8,998 nucleotides of DNA from an uncultured Oscillospiraceae bacterium (GTDB taxonomy: Bacteria > Bacillota > Clostridia > Oscillospirales > Oscillospiraceae): contig CANRNA010000061.1 of NCBI GenBank assembly GCA_947631805.1, positions 1-8,998 on the forward strand, read 5' to 3'. Shown piece after piece: positions 1 through 6,054 of the stretch. The number at the start of each line of letters is the position of its first letter. Within the stretch, counting starts at the first letter, position 1. Made by a program: the position numbers and the translations under genes. The notes under the pieces are model-generated. The model saw only the letters and a program-made list of their open reading frames with translations. It did no database searches and had not been told where the DNA came from.

Positions 1-41
1 CCGCGGGCGTTTATACAATAATAACAGATGAAAGAGAAAGG

Positions 42-69
42 CCCTCGGCGGGATGATCCCCGCCGAGGG
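42..69 (-). terminator. Hairpin terminator at the end of the thi operon
   Basis: A perfect 11-bp inverted repeat (42-52 against 59-69) with a 6-base loop lies 27 bases beyond the stop codon of the thiamin pyrophosphokinase gene. On the minus strand it is followed by a pyrimidine-rich stretch (CCTTTCTCTTTC), a weak U tract. On the plus strand it is followed by TCGTTTTG, so it could also stop transcription arriving from the left. Positions 1-41 show no gene that I can support. Confidence 0.8.
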
Positions 70-96
70 TCGTTTTGCTGCGGCATTATGGCGTTA

Positions 97-732
97 TTAT
101 AATATAGTATCCCGGAACACTTTTATCAAGAGCAGCCGTCCCTCCCGGACGGTGATGCGGGCCGTTTTGCCGGGGAGGGGCTCGTTGCTCACCCCATACT
201 GGTAATCGCAGGTTATCTCCGCGTCCTCCAGGGGGTACTTGGCGTCCCGGATGGTCACGCCCCGCGCCGTGCCGCTGATGTTCAAAAGGGAGAAATAGGG
301 GAAGCTGTCCGGCACAAGGCCCGGCTGCCGGGAGACGATCTGGAAAAGACCATAGTCGTCCAGGGCCGCGCACCGGGCGCCCCGGCTGTCCAGCATCAGC
401 AAAATGGACAGGTTCCCCAGGGTGTGGTCCAGCCGACCGCCGAACACGCCCAGCAGAAGAAAGTCCTCGTACCCGCGGGACAGGGCCTCCTTCACGGCAA
501 AGACCGTGTCGGTGTCGTCCTTCTCCCGCGGCAGGGTGATGGTCTCCACCGGCAAATGGGGGTCCGGGTGGGAGTCAAAATCCCCCACCACCAGACCGGG
601 CGCCGCGCCCAGGCCCTCCCGGTGGCGCAGACCGCTGTCGCAGTAAACGCACCAGTCGCCAGGCTCCAGAGCCGCTTGGGCCCTGGCATAATCGGCGATA
701 GGCGCGCCGCCGATGATGACACACCGCCCCAT
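97..732 (-). CDS. thiN: Thiamin pyrophosphokinase (ThiN/TPK family)
   Basis: This enzyme transfers pyrophosphate from ATP to free thiamin to make thiamin pyrophosphate in the cytoplasm. Counting from the ATG at 732 (211 residues, normal for the family), the family motifs are all visible: GDFDS at about 50-54, KDDTD at 71-75 (metal and ATP binding), GGRLDH at 98-103, and GVSNE at about 180-184 in the C-terminal thiamin-binding domain. A GTG at 738 would give two more residues and a 4-base GTGA overlap with the preceding permease gene. I prefer the ATG because AAAGGCGG sits 7 bases before it and MGRCVII resembles usual family N-termini. It is the last gene of the riboswitch-controlled operon and ends with tandem stops (TAATAA). 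The presence of this enzyme, with no ThiL here, implies that free thiamin is the substrate for cofactor formation. Confidence 0.95.
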   Translation of the reverse strand: MGRCVIIGGAPIADYARAQAALEPGDWCVYCDSGLRHREGLGAAPGLVVGDFDSHPDPHLPVETITLPREKDDTDTVFAVKEALSRGYEDFLLLGVFGGRLDHTLGNLSILLMLDSRGARCAALDDYGLFQIVSRQPGLVPDSFPYFSLLNISGTARGVTIRDAKYPLEDAEITCDYQYGVSNEPLPGKTARITVREGRLLLIKVFRDTIL

Positions 733-734
733 GG

Positions 735-1904
735 TCACGCCGCCTTTCCCACTGTCTTCCGCACCGCCAGGCAGAGGGCGGCGGTGATGAGCATATCCGG
801 CAGGGTGTTGCCGACGATTATGTCAACCTGCATCAGCAGCCGGTACACCACGAAGCCCACCAGCCACAGGCCCATGCTGACCCAGTCCACGGCCACGCCG
901 CTCCGGTCCCGGTGCAGCAGGAAAAAGTCCGCGATCTGGATAGCCACCATGGGCGCGAAGACGGAGCCGATGAGATAGAGGAAATCCGTGATGTCGTCCA
1001 TGGGGAACAATATGGCCCCCGCCGTGCCCAGCACGGCAGCGCCCACGGCCACCCACTTGCCGGAGAGCTTTTGCGAGAGCGATTCGCTGCTCACACCGGC
1101 GGAGTAGGCGTCCAGGAAGGTGGTGGTCACGGTGGAGAACACGATGATGAGCAGGCCCACCACGCCCAGACCGGCCTTCAGCATGATCTGGGCGATGTCC
1201 GACTCCCCGGTGAATATGGCCGCGCCCATGCCGATGAGGTACATCCAGCAGCTCACCAGGCCGTATACCACCGCGCTGGCCGCCGTGGCCCGGACGGGCT
1301 TTTCCGCCTCGCGGGTGTAGTCGCTGATGAGGGGCAGCCAGGAGAGGGGCATAGCCACCGCCAGCTCTACCGCCGCGCCGAAGCTCATGCCCTCCCCGGA
1401 GACGGCCAAGGCGCCCTTGTCGGTGAAGATGACATAGCTGAGGATGATGGTCAGGATGAACAGCGCCGCCATTGCCACGGTGTTGAGCTTGCCCAGGTTC
1501 CGGATGCCGATGAGTATCCACACCACGATGAGCCCGCCGATGACGAGACACCAGACCCAGCTGCCCACGTTCCACACGCCGCCCGCGGCCAGGGCGCCGT
1601 CATATATCATGATGGCCGTCCAGCCCAAAAGCTGGACGATGTTCAGCAGGGAGAACAGCAGTCCCCCCTGGCTGCCGAAGCTCATTTTCACCGTCTCCAT
1701 GGCGCTTTTGCGGACGCGGCCGCCGATGAGCCCCGCCAGATAGAGCAGCACGCAGCCGATGACGTGGCCCACGAGGATGGCCGCCACGCCCTTGCCGAAG
1801 CCCAGGGGCGCGAAATAGGTGCCCGTGAGTATCTCCGCGATGGACACACCGGCCCCGAACCATATCAGGCTGTTTTCCAGCACAGAGGTGCCCTTCGTCT
1901 TCAT
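735..1904 (-). CDS. cytX: NCS1-family hydroxymethylpyrimidine permease CytX
   Basis: A 389-residue inner membrane protein with about twelve hydrophobic segments (roughly 12-32, 37-61, 80-103, 115-134, 140-160, 177-197, 206-232, 245-268, 283-301, 306-330, 340-358, 366-381). It belongs to the nucleobase:cation symporter-1 family. The sequence PLISDYTRE at about 191-199 and the N-terminal WFGAGVSIAEILTG are characteristic of the CytX branch, which comparative genomics links to TPP riboswitches and uptake of the pyrimidine moiety HMP. The start is the ATG at 1904, preceded by GGGAGGAG at a 7-base distance; an in-frame extension upstream would run into thiD and is not needed. The start codon lies one base after the thiD stop, so the two are probably translationally coupled. 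Directly following the HMP kinase, it would supply ThiD's substrate. HMP rather than cytosine as substrate is inferred from context. Confidence 0.9.
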   Translation of the reverse strand: MKTKGTSVLENSLIWFGAGVSIAEILTGTYFAPLGFGKGVAAILVGHVIGCVLLYLAGLIGGRVRKSAMETVKMSFGSQGGLLFSLLNIVQLLGWTAIMIYDGALAAGGVWNVGSWVWCLVIGGLIVVWILIGIRNLGKLNTVAMAALFILTIILSYVIFTDKGALAVSGEGMSFGAAVELAVAMPLSWLPLISDYTREAEKPVRATAASAVVYGLVSCWMYLIGMGAAIFTGESDIAQIMLKAGLGVVGLLIIVFSTVTTTFLDAYSAGVSSESLSQKLSGKWVAVGAAVLGTAGAILFPMDDITDFLYLIGSVFAPMVAIQIADFFLLHRDRSGVAVDWVSMGLWLVGFVVYRLLMQVDIIVGNTLPDMLITAALCLAVRKTVGKAA

Positions 1905-1905
1905 G

Positions 1906-2715
1906 TCAGCGCTCCTCCCTTCCAAAGCCGGTGTGGGCGGCAAAGGCGTGGTCCATGGGACCCCGGCCATGGCCCAGGTCCAGCATGGCCGCCAGCGCCC
2001 CGGAGATATATTCCTTGGCCCGGCCTACGGCCTCGTCCATGGCGCAGCCCTTGGCCAGGTTGGCCGCGATGGCGCTGGACAGGGTGCAGCCGGTGCCGTG
2101 GGTGTTGGGGTTTTGGATACGGCGGCCGCGGAACCACCGGGTCCCCTCCGCCGTCCAGAGCAGATCGTTGGCGTCGCTGACGCTGTGGCCGCCCTTCACC
2201 AGCACGGCGCAGCCAAGCTCCTCGCCGATGGCGTGGGCCGCCGCCTCCATGTCCCGCTCGGAGCGGATGGTCATGCCGGACAGGGTCTCCGCCTCCGGGA
2301 TATTGGGCGTCGCCACCGCCGCCAGGGGCAGAAGGAGCTCCTTTAACGCCCGGACAGCCCCGCTCTCCAGCAGGCTGGAGCCGCTGGTGGCCACCATCAC
2401 CGGGTCCACCACCACGTTTTGGGCCCCGTAAAAGGTCAGCCGCTCGGCAATGGCCTCGATAAGCCCCGCCGAGGATACCATTCCTATCTTCACCGCGTCG
2501 GGGCGGATGTCCTCGAACACGGCGTCGATCTGCTGGCGCAGGAATTCCGGCGTCACCTCCATGATGGCCCGGACCCCGGTGGTGTTCTGGGCGGTGAGCG
2601 CCGTGACGGCGCTCATGGCGAACACCCCGTTCAGGGTCATGGTCTTCAGGTCGGCCTGGATACCGGCGCCTCCGCTGGAATCGCTCCCAGCGATGGATAA
2701 TGCTGTTCTCATCAT
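1906..2715 (-). CDS. thiD: Bifunctional hydroxymethylpyrimidine/phosphomethylpyrimidine kinase
   Basis: ThiD phosphorylates HMP to HMP-P and then HMP-PP, the pyrimidine donor for thiamin phosphate synthase. The 269-residue ribokinase-like protein has the substrate-binding motif AGSDSSGGAGIQADLK at 9-24, VDPVMVATSG at 103-112 and the anion-hole/catalytic motif HGTGCT at 206-211 with Cys210. The start is the ATG at 2715, five bases after AAGGAGG (2721-2727); a second ATG follows at once (2712). The frame stays open upstream to 2835, but that part overlaps the thiamin-binding protein gene and does not look like ThiD. It is separated from the gene before it by about 85 bases that hold a hairpin, the only gap in the operon. 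The permease CytX follows one base after its stop. Confidence 0.97.
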   Translation of the reverse strand: MMRTALSIAGSDSSGGAGIQADLKTMTLNGVFAMSAVTALTAQNTTGVRAIMEVTPEFLRQQIDAVFEDIRPDAVKIGMVSSAGLIEAIAERLTFYGAQNVVVDPVMVATSGSSLLESGAVRALKELLLPLAAVATPNIPEAETLSGMTIRSERDMEAAAHAIGEELGCAVLVKGGHSVSDANDLLWTAEGTRWFRGRRIQNPNTHGTGCTLSSAIAANLAKGCAMDEAVGRAKEYISGALAAMLDLGHGRGPMDHAFAAHTGFGREER

Positions 2716-2755
2716 CGATACCTCCTTATTTTTTGACAGCACTAACTTTTTTATA

Positions 2756-2786
2756 GCGGCGGAAAGTGGTGCCCCCGACCCGCCGC
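2756..2786 (-). other. Intercistronic hairpin between the thiamin-binding protein gene and thiD
   Basis: Two 7-base arms (2756-2762 and 2780-2786) are perfectly complementary with a 17-base loop. On the transcribed minus strand the hairpin is followed by TATAAAAAAG, not a U run, so it is not an intrinsic terminator. It may be a processing or mRNA stability element. I see no convincing sigma-A promoter in this gap: TATAAA at 2750-2755 has no -35 partner. Confidence 0.4.
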
Positions 2787-2800
2787 TTGGCCGCGTCGGC

Positions 2801-3103
2801 TCAGCCGCCGCGGTACTTTCCTGTTTTCTGCTCAATGGACAATATCTCGCCCTCGGGCCGGTACACGGCCTTCACATAGGCCGACACCTTGGGCGCGCCC
2901 GCCCGGGCGGCCACATGCAGGCTCTCTTTGACGATGTCCATGAGCTGGTCGATGTCCTCCCCCTCCACGGTGGTCTCAAAGGCCCCCACCTGATAGGAAA
3001 GGCCCGTGGCGCGGATGTAGTCGATGACCTGATCCACGACCCGGCACACTTCACTGTCCCCCTCCACGGCGGGCAGCACCTGAATGGCGATGCTTGCTCT
3101 CAT
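2801..3103 (-). CDS. Thiamin-binding protein, MTH1187/YkoF-like family (DUF77)
   Basis: A 100-residue soluble protein of the MTH1187/YkoF superfamily, small ferredoxin-like folds of which YkoF of Bacillus subtilis binds thiamin or its pyrimidine. Family features seen are the N-terminal beta strand ASIAIQVLP at 3-11, YQVGAFETTVEGE at about 37-49, and the conserved C-terminal stretch ending at KTGKYRGG. No signal peptide or membrane segment is visible, so it is cytoplasmic. The start is the ATG at 3103 with AGGAGG at 3111-3116 and 7 bases between. The last base of the HAD gene's stop codon is the first base of this Shine-Dalgarno site, which suggests tight coupling. In the operon it may buffer or hand over thiamin or a precursor. 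The family call is good; the exact ligand is inferred from context. Confidence 0.88.
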   Translation of the reverse strand: MRASIAIQVLPAVEGDSEVCRVVDQVIDYIRATGLSYQVGAFETTVEGEDIDQLMDIVKESLHVAARAGAPKVSAYVKAVYRPEGEILSIEQKTGKYRGG

Positions 3104-3115
3104 GATAGTTCCTCC

Positions 3116-3760
3116 TTATATCGCGCCGCGCCAGTCGGCGATGTATTCATTGGCGAGGGCTTTCAGCTCCTCCCAGCGGTTGGCGGCCACCGCGTCGTAG
3201 ACCGCCACCACATAATAGCCCGCCTCCCGGGCGGTCTTCACGGCATAGTAGGCGTCCTCGAACACGGCCACGTCCTCCGGCCTGGCCGCGCCCAGGCGCT
3301 TGGCCGCCGCGTGGTACACGTCCGGGCGGTTTTTGCCCACCCCCACGCTCTCGCAGGACAGCAGAAAGTCGAAGCAGTCCGCCACTCCCAGCCGGGTCAG
3401 GCATTCCGCCACCAGGGGCTCCGCCGTGGCCGAGGCCACGCACATCCGCACGCCCCGGTCCCGCAGCGCGGCGAGGTATTCCTTCATCCCCGGCTTCAGG
3501 GGGATGTGGTGCCGGTAGTGGTCGGCCATGATGTCGTTCATGTCCGCCGCCATTTCCTCCGCCGTGCCGGACAGGCCCAGCTCCCGGATGAACAGGGCCG
3601 TGGACTCGGCCATGGTCATGGGCCGTATCCGCTCCAGCAGGTCCTCCGGGATGGAGTCGACGCCCCGCAGGCCCAGATATTCCGGGGCCAGGTCCCGCCA
3701 GTAGCCCATGGAGTCCACCAGGGTGCCGTCCATGTCGAATATCGCAAACGCCTTATCCAT
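3116..3760 (-). CDS. HAD-superfamily phosphatase in the thi operon, candidate thiamin monophosphate phosphatase
   Basis: A 214-residue haloacid dehalogenase-like hydrolase of the beta-phosphoglucomutase-like subfamily with an alpha-helical cap. All four HAD motifs are seen: DMDGT at 9-13 (Asp9 nucleophile, Asp11 acid/base), Ser110 in VASAT, Lys143 in GKNRPDVY, and FEDA at 167-170 with the acidic pair for magnesium. The start ATG at 3760 lies inside thiE (8-base overlap) and has AAGGTGG six bases upstream; in-frame extension further into thiE is not credible. Its stop runs into the ribosome binding site of the next gene. Substrate cannot be read from the sequence. Position between ThiE, which makes thiamin monophosphate, and downstream ThiN, which needs free thiamin, makes thiamin monophosphate the leading candidate; a HAD-family enzyme (TH2) does this job in plants. 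Clearing damaged or surplus phosphorylated precursors is an alternative. Confidence 0.9.
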   Translation of the reverse strand: MDKAFAIFDMDGTLVDSMGYWRDLAPEYLGLRGVDSIPEDLLERIRPMTMAESTALFIRELGLSGTAEEMAADMNDIMADHYRHHIPLKPGMKEYLAALRDRGVRMCVASATAEPLVAECLTRLGVADCFDFLLSCESVGVGKNRPDVYHAAAKRLGAARPEDVAVFEDAYYAVKTAREAGYYVVAVYDAVAANRWEELKALANEYIADWRGAI

Positions 3761-4412
3761 GGCCGACCACCTTTTCCGCCAGAGCGCGCAGCGCCGCCGT
3801 GGCCGCTCCCGGGTCCGGAGCCGCGAAGATGGCGGACACCACCGCCACCCCATCCACGCCGCTGCCCGCCAGCTGGAGGATGTTGTCCGCGCTGATGCCC
3901 CCGATGGCCACCACCGGGATGGTCACCGCCGCCCGTATGGCCCGGAGCTGCTCGCCGGTGATATGCCGGGCGTCGGCCTTCGTGCCGGTGGCAAAGATGG
4001 ACCCCACGCCGATGTAATCGGCCCCGGCGGCCTGGGCGGCCACGGCCTCCTCTACCGTTCCGGCGGATATGCCCAATATCCGGCCCGGGCCTATCATGGC
4101 CCGGATGTCCCGGCCCCTGATGTCGCTCTGGCCCACGTGGACCCCGTCCGCCCCGCTCCTCAGGGCGGCCTCCACGCTGTCATTGACCACAAAGGGGACC
4201 TTATACTGGGCGCACAGCGCCCGCAGCGCCTCCGCCTCCCCCGTCAGGCCGTCTGTGTCCAGGTCCTTCTCCCGGACCTGCAAAAAGGTCGCGCCGTTTT
4301 CCAGCACCCGGCGGCACACGGCCAGCAGGCTCTCGCCCGGCGCCAGCCACCGCCTGTCCGTCACCGCGTACAGGAGCATGCCGCGGCGTATCTCTTCACC
4401 GGAGTATTTCAT
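3753..4412 (-). CDS. thiE: Thiamin-phosphate synthase (thiamin-phosphate pyrophosphorylase)
   Basis: ThiE couples HMP-PP and thiazole phosphate to give thiamin monophosphate. The 219-residue TIM-barrel protein shows the family motifs in order: LYAVTD at 14-19, QVREKD at 45-50 (pyrophosphate binding), VVND at 75-78, HVGQSD at 92-97, GVGSIFATGTK at 135-145 and AIGGI at 169-173. The start ATG at 4412 lies inside the end of thiM, giving a 17-base overlap, with GGAGGA at 4421-4426 eight bases before it; a TTG at 4430 is a poorer choice. Its last codons overlap the HAD gene. It receives its two substrates from the products of thiM and thiD in the same operon. Confidence 0.97.
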   Translation of the reverse strand: MKYSGEEIRRGMLLYAVTDRRWLAPGESLLAVCRRVLENGATFLQVREKDLDTDGLTGEAEALRALCAQYKVPFVVNDSVEAALRSGADGVHVGQSDIRGRDIRAMIGPGRILGISAGTVEEAVAAQAAGADYIGVGSIFATGTKADARHITGEQLRAIRAAVTIPVVAIGGISADNILQLAGSGVDGVAVVSAIFAAPDPGAATAALRALAEKVVGHG

Positions 4413-5229
4413 AATCCGCTTCCTCCACAAGCTCTTTTTCTGTCAGATTGAATACCGCGTCGATCATGTCGGTGCGGAAGGTGGCGTTGCCGGTGCCCTT
4501 TTCCAGCCGGGCCCGCTCCGCCCTCTGGCCGCACACCCCCATGGCGATGACGGCGGCGGCGGTGGCGGTGAAGGGGTCGGCGGGCATAGCGCCGCAGAAG
4601 GCCCCTATTAGGCTGGTGAGCATGCAGCCGCTGCCGGTGATGCGGGCCATGGTGGCGCAGCCGTTTCGCACCACCGCCGTCCGCGTCCCGTCGGATATCA
4701 GGTCCAGCGCCCCGGACACGGCCACCACGCCGCCTATCCGCCGGGCCAGCGCCTCCACGAACTGGGCCGCCTCGTCCAGGCGGTCCTCCGTCACCGCGTC
4801 CGGGGCGGCGGCGTCCACGCCACTGCCCGTGGCCGTCTGCCCGGCCAGGCTCCGTATCTCCGAGGCGTTGCCCCGGATGGCGGTGAAGCGTACCTCCTCC
4901 AAAAGACGGCGCCCCGCCTCCCGGCGCAGGGCGGTGCCTCCCACGGCCACCGGGTCCAGCACCACCGGCACGCCCAGCTCGTTGGCCCGCTTTCCGGCGC
5001 TCACCATGGCGTCCACGCTCTCGATGGCCCCCATGTTGCACACCAGGGCCCGGACACGGCCCACCATCTCCGCCGCCTCCCGGATGTCCATGCTCATGAC
5101 CGGGGAGCCACCCACGGCCAGCAGGATGTTGGCGCAGTCGTTCACCGTGACGAAATTTGTGATACACTGTACCAGGGGGGCGCTCTCATGGACCCGCCCC
5201 AGGGCCTCCGCCAGCTCTATCCTCTTCAT
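4396..5229 (-). CDS. thiM: Hydroxyethylthiazole kinase
   Basis: ThiM phosphorylates 4-methyl-5-(2-hydroxyethyl)thiazole with ATP, the salvage route to the thiazole half of thiamin. The 277-residue ribokinase-like protein is of usual length and has the substrate segment QCITNFVTVNDCANILLAVG at 21-40, GGSPVM at 40-45, RGNASEI at 119-125, the catalytic motif GSGCML at 199-204 with Cys202, and GTGNATFRTDMID at 245-257. The Ser in GSGC replaces the Thr found in many homologues and should not affect activity. The start ATG at 5229 overlaps the thiW stop as ATGA, with AAGGAG at 5238-5243. The 3' end carries the ribosome binding site and start of thiE. Following ThiW directly, it would trap imported thiazole by phosphorylation. 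Confidence 0.97.
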   Translation of the reverse strand: MKRIELAEALGRVHESAPLVQCITNFVTVNDCANILLAVGGSPVMSMDIREAAEMVGRVRALVCNMGAIESVDAMVSAGKRANELGVPVVLDPVAVGGTALRREAGRRLLEEVRFTAIRGNASEIRSLAGQTATGSGVDAAAPDAVTEDRLDEAAQFVEALARRIGGVVAVSGALDLISDGTRTAVVRNGCATMARITGSGCMLTSLIGAFCGAMPADPFTATAAAVIAMGVCGQRAERARLEKGTGNATFRTDMIDAVFNLTEKELVEEADYEILR

Positions 5230-5735
5230 CCCGCCAGCTCCTTTTCCATCCGCTGGAGCAGCCCGGTCCGCTTCAGGGCCAGCACCGTCAGCACGCCCAT
5301 GGCTCCGCCCACCATGGCGGCGGGGGTGTAGAAGGGCACGTAGTAAAACGGCGAGCCCACGTCCAGCTCATAAAACCAGGTCATCAGCGGGTAGGACGCC
5401 AGCGCCCCCAGCAGCCCTGTGCCGACGACCTCGCCCACCCAGACCAGGTAGATGTTCTTCGTCTTCCGCCACAGCAGGCCGCCCAGGATGGGCCCGAACA
5501 CGGCCCCGGCCACCGCCTGGATGGTCCGGCCGGACAGCATGCGCATCACGCCGCACAAAAACGCCGCCGCGCAGGCATACCACGGGCCCAGGAACACCGC
5601 CGCCACCACGTCCACGAAGTGCTGGAACGGGGCCATCGCCGGGAAGTAGACGAAGGTGTTCAGCACAAAGGCCATACAGGCGAACAGCGCCGTGAGTACC
5701 ATTTTCCGCACATGGGTATGAGAATTCGCTTTCAT
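5226..5735 (-). CDS. thiW: ECF transporter S component ThiW (thiazole uptake)
   Basis: A 169-residue integral membrane protein, the substrate-binding S component of an energy-coupling-factor transporter predicted to import hydroxyethylthiazole. Five or six hydrophobic stretches are visible (about 10-32, 40-66, 74-92, 95-115, 134-155). The stretch APFQHFVDVVAAVFLGPWYA at 35-54 is a hallmark of ThiW, and the helix LTALFACMAF near the N-terminus fits the S-component interface for the T subunit. No ECF ATPase or T component is encoded nearby, so it probably shares an energizing module made elsewhere (group II ECF). The ATG at 5735 is chosen because GGAGGG precedes it by a few bases; an ATG at 5747 has no ribosome binding site. 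It is the first gene after the TPP riboswitch and overlaps thiM by ATGA. Confidence 0.95.
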   Translation of the reverse strand: MKANSHTHVRKMVLTALFACMAFVLNTFVYFPAMAPFQHFVDVVAAVFLGPWYACAAAFLCGVMRMLSGRTIQAVAGAVFGPILGGLLWRKTKNIYLVWVGEVVGTGLLGALASYPLMTWFYELDVGSPFYYVPFYTPAAMVGGAMGVLTVLALKRTGLLQRMEKELAG

Positions 5736-5753
5736 GTTTCCCTCCATAAGATA

Positions 5754-5782
5754 GCGGGGGCAGCCCCTTTGGCAGCCCCCGC
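5754..5782 (-). promoter_or_regulatory. Strong hairpin between the TPP aptamer and thiW (probable expression platform)
   Basis: An 8-bp GC-only stem (5754-5761 with 5775-5782), one T-T mismatch, three more GC pairs and a 5-base loop lie about 20 bases after the aptamer and about 10 bases before the thiW ribosome binding site. It has the position of a riboswitch terminator, but the bases after it are TATCTTATGG rather than a run of U. It may still act as a terminator, or it may act on translation or on RNA stability. Confidence 0.65.
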
Positions 5783-5802
5783 AAAAATGCGCGTATCATC
5801 AG

Positions 5803-5892
5803 CAAATCCCTACGTTGGCATTATCCAAATCAGGTCCATGGGTCGAAGGTCATCCTTCCTCTCAGCCTGCCGAGCAAGCTCCCCGCTGTTTG
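5803..5892 (-). promoter_or_regulatory. TPP riboswitch (THI element)
   Basis: Read on the minus strand, the segment holds the conserved parts of the thi box in order: GGGGAGC at its 5' side, GGCTGAGAGG (pyrimidine-sensing helix), GACCC, then GACCTGATTTGGATAATGCC and CAACGTAGGGA (pyrophosphate-sensing arm and 3' side). The closing P1 helix can form from CAAA with TTTG, or alternatively CAGC with GCTG. It lies between a sigma-A promoter and thiW and is expected to reduce expression of the whole operon when thiamin pyrophosphate is plentiful. Confidence 0.97.
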
Positions 5893-5904
5893 ATTGTCCC
5901 GGAT

Positions 5905-5933
5905 ATTATACCCCCATCCTCCCCCGATTGCAA
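5905..5933 (-). promoter_or_regulatory. Sigma-A promoter of the thi operon
   Basis: On the minus strand a -35 TTGCAA (5928-5933) and a perfect -10 TATAAT (5905-5910) are separated by exactly 17 bases. Transcription should start near 5898, only a few bases before the TPP aptamer, as expected for a riboswitch leader. Confidence 0.88.
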
Positions 5934-5992
5934 TAGCTTTTCTCCCCGGAAGGAAAATCTCCCCTATCCCCCGGCGGAAAATGGGGCGGCTT

Positions 5993-6021
5993 TTGTCACA
6001 CTTCCCCGTTTTTCCTGTTAT
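5993..6021 (+). promoter_or_regulatory. Probable promoter of the sigma factor gene, possibly autoregulated
   Basis: TTGTCA (5993-5998), a 17-base spacer and TGTTAT (6016-6021) precede the sigma factor gene. The spacer carries CCCC and a T run. The -10 is poor for sigma-A, while TGTCACA followed by a TGTTATGAATAGTG-type element suits an ECF sigma factor that reads its own promoter. That last reading is inference. It is divergent from the thi promoter about 60 bases away. Confidence 0.5.
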
Positions 6022-6054
6022 GAATAGTGAGCGCGCGCAAAAAGGAGACAGACC

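Noticed and set aside
1..41. End of a gene or RNA at the left edge
   Set aside because: The stretch is too short and AT-rich, with no frame or structure that I can assign.
912..2180. A 422-codon open frame on the plus strand
   Set aside because: Antisense to cytX and thiD; His/Gly/Ala/Arg-rich shadow without family motifs.
2733..2757. TTGACA followed by TATAGC on the plus strand
   Set aside because: The spacer is only 13 bases and the promoter would read antisense into the gene before it.
2750..2778. Internal minus-strand promoter before thiD with -10 TATAAA
   Set aside because: The -35 position holds TCGGGG; no match to consensus.
2716..2835. Longer ThiD with a 40-residue N-terminal extension
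   Set aside because: The extension overlaps the preceding gene, has no ThiD similarity, and a strong Shine-Dalgarno site sits right before the ATG at 2715.
2450..3895. A 481-codon open frame on the plus strand
   Set aside because: It lies antisense to thiD, the thiamin-binding protein gene and the HAD gene; its composition is rich in Arg, His, Gly and Pro, the mark of a GC-rich shadow frame, and no family is recognisable.
4448..5695. A 415-codon open frame on the plus strand
   Set aside because: Antisense to thiM and thiW, with a Ser/Ala/Arg/Pro-rich low-complexity translation and no ribosome binding site.
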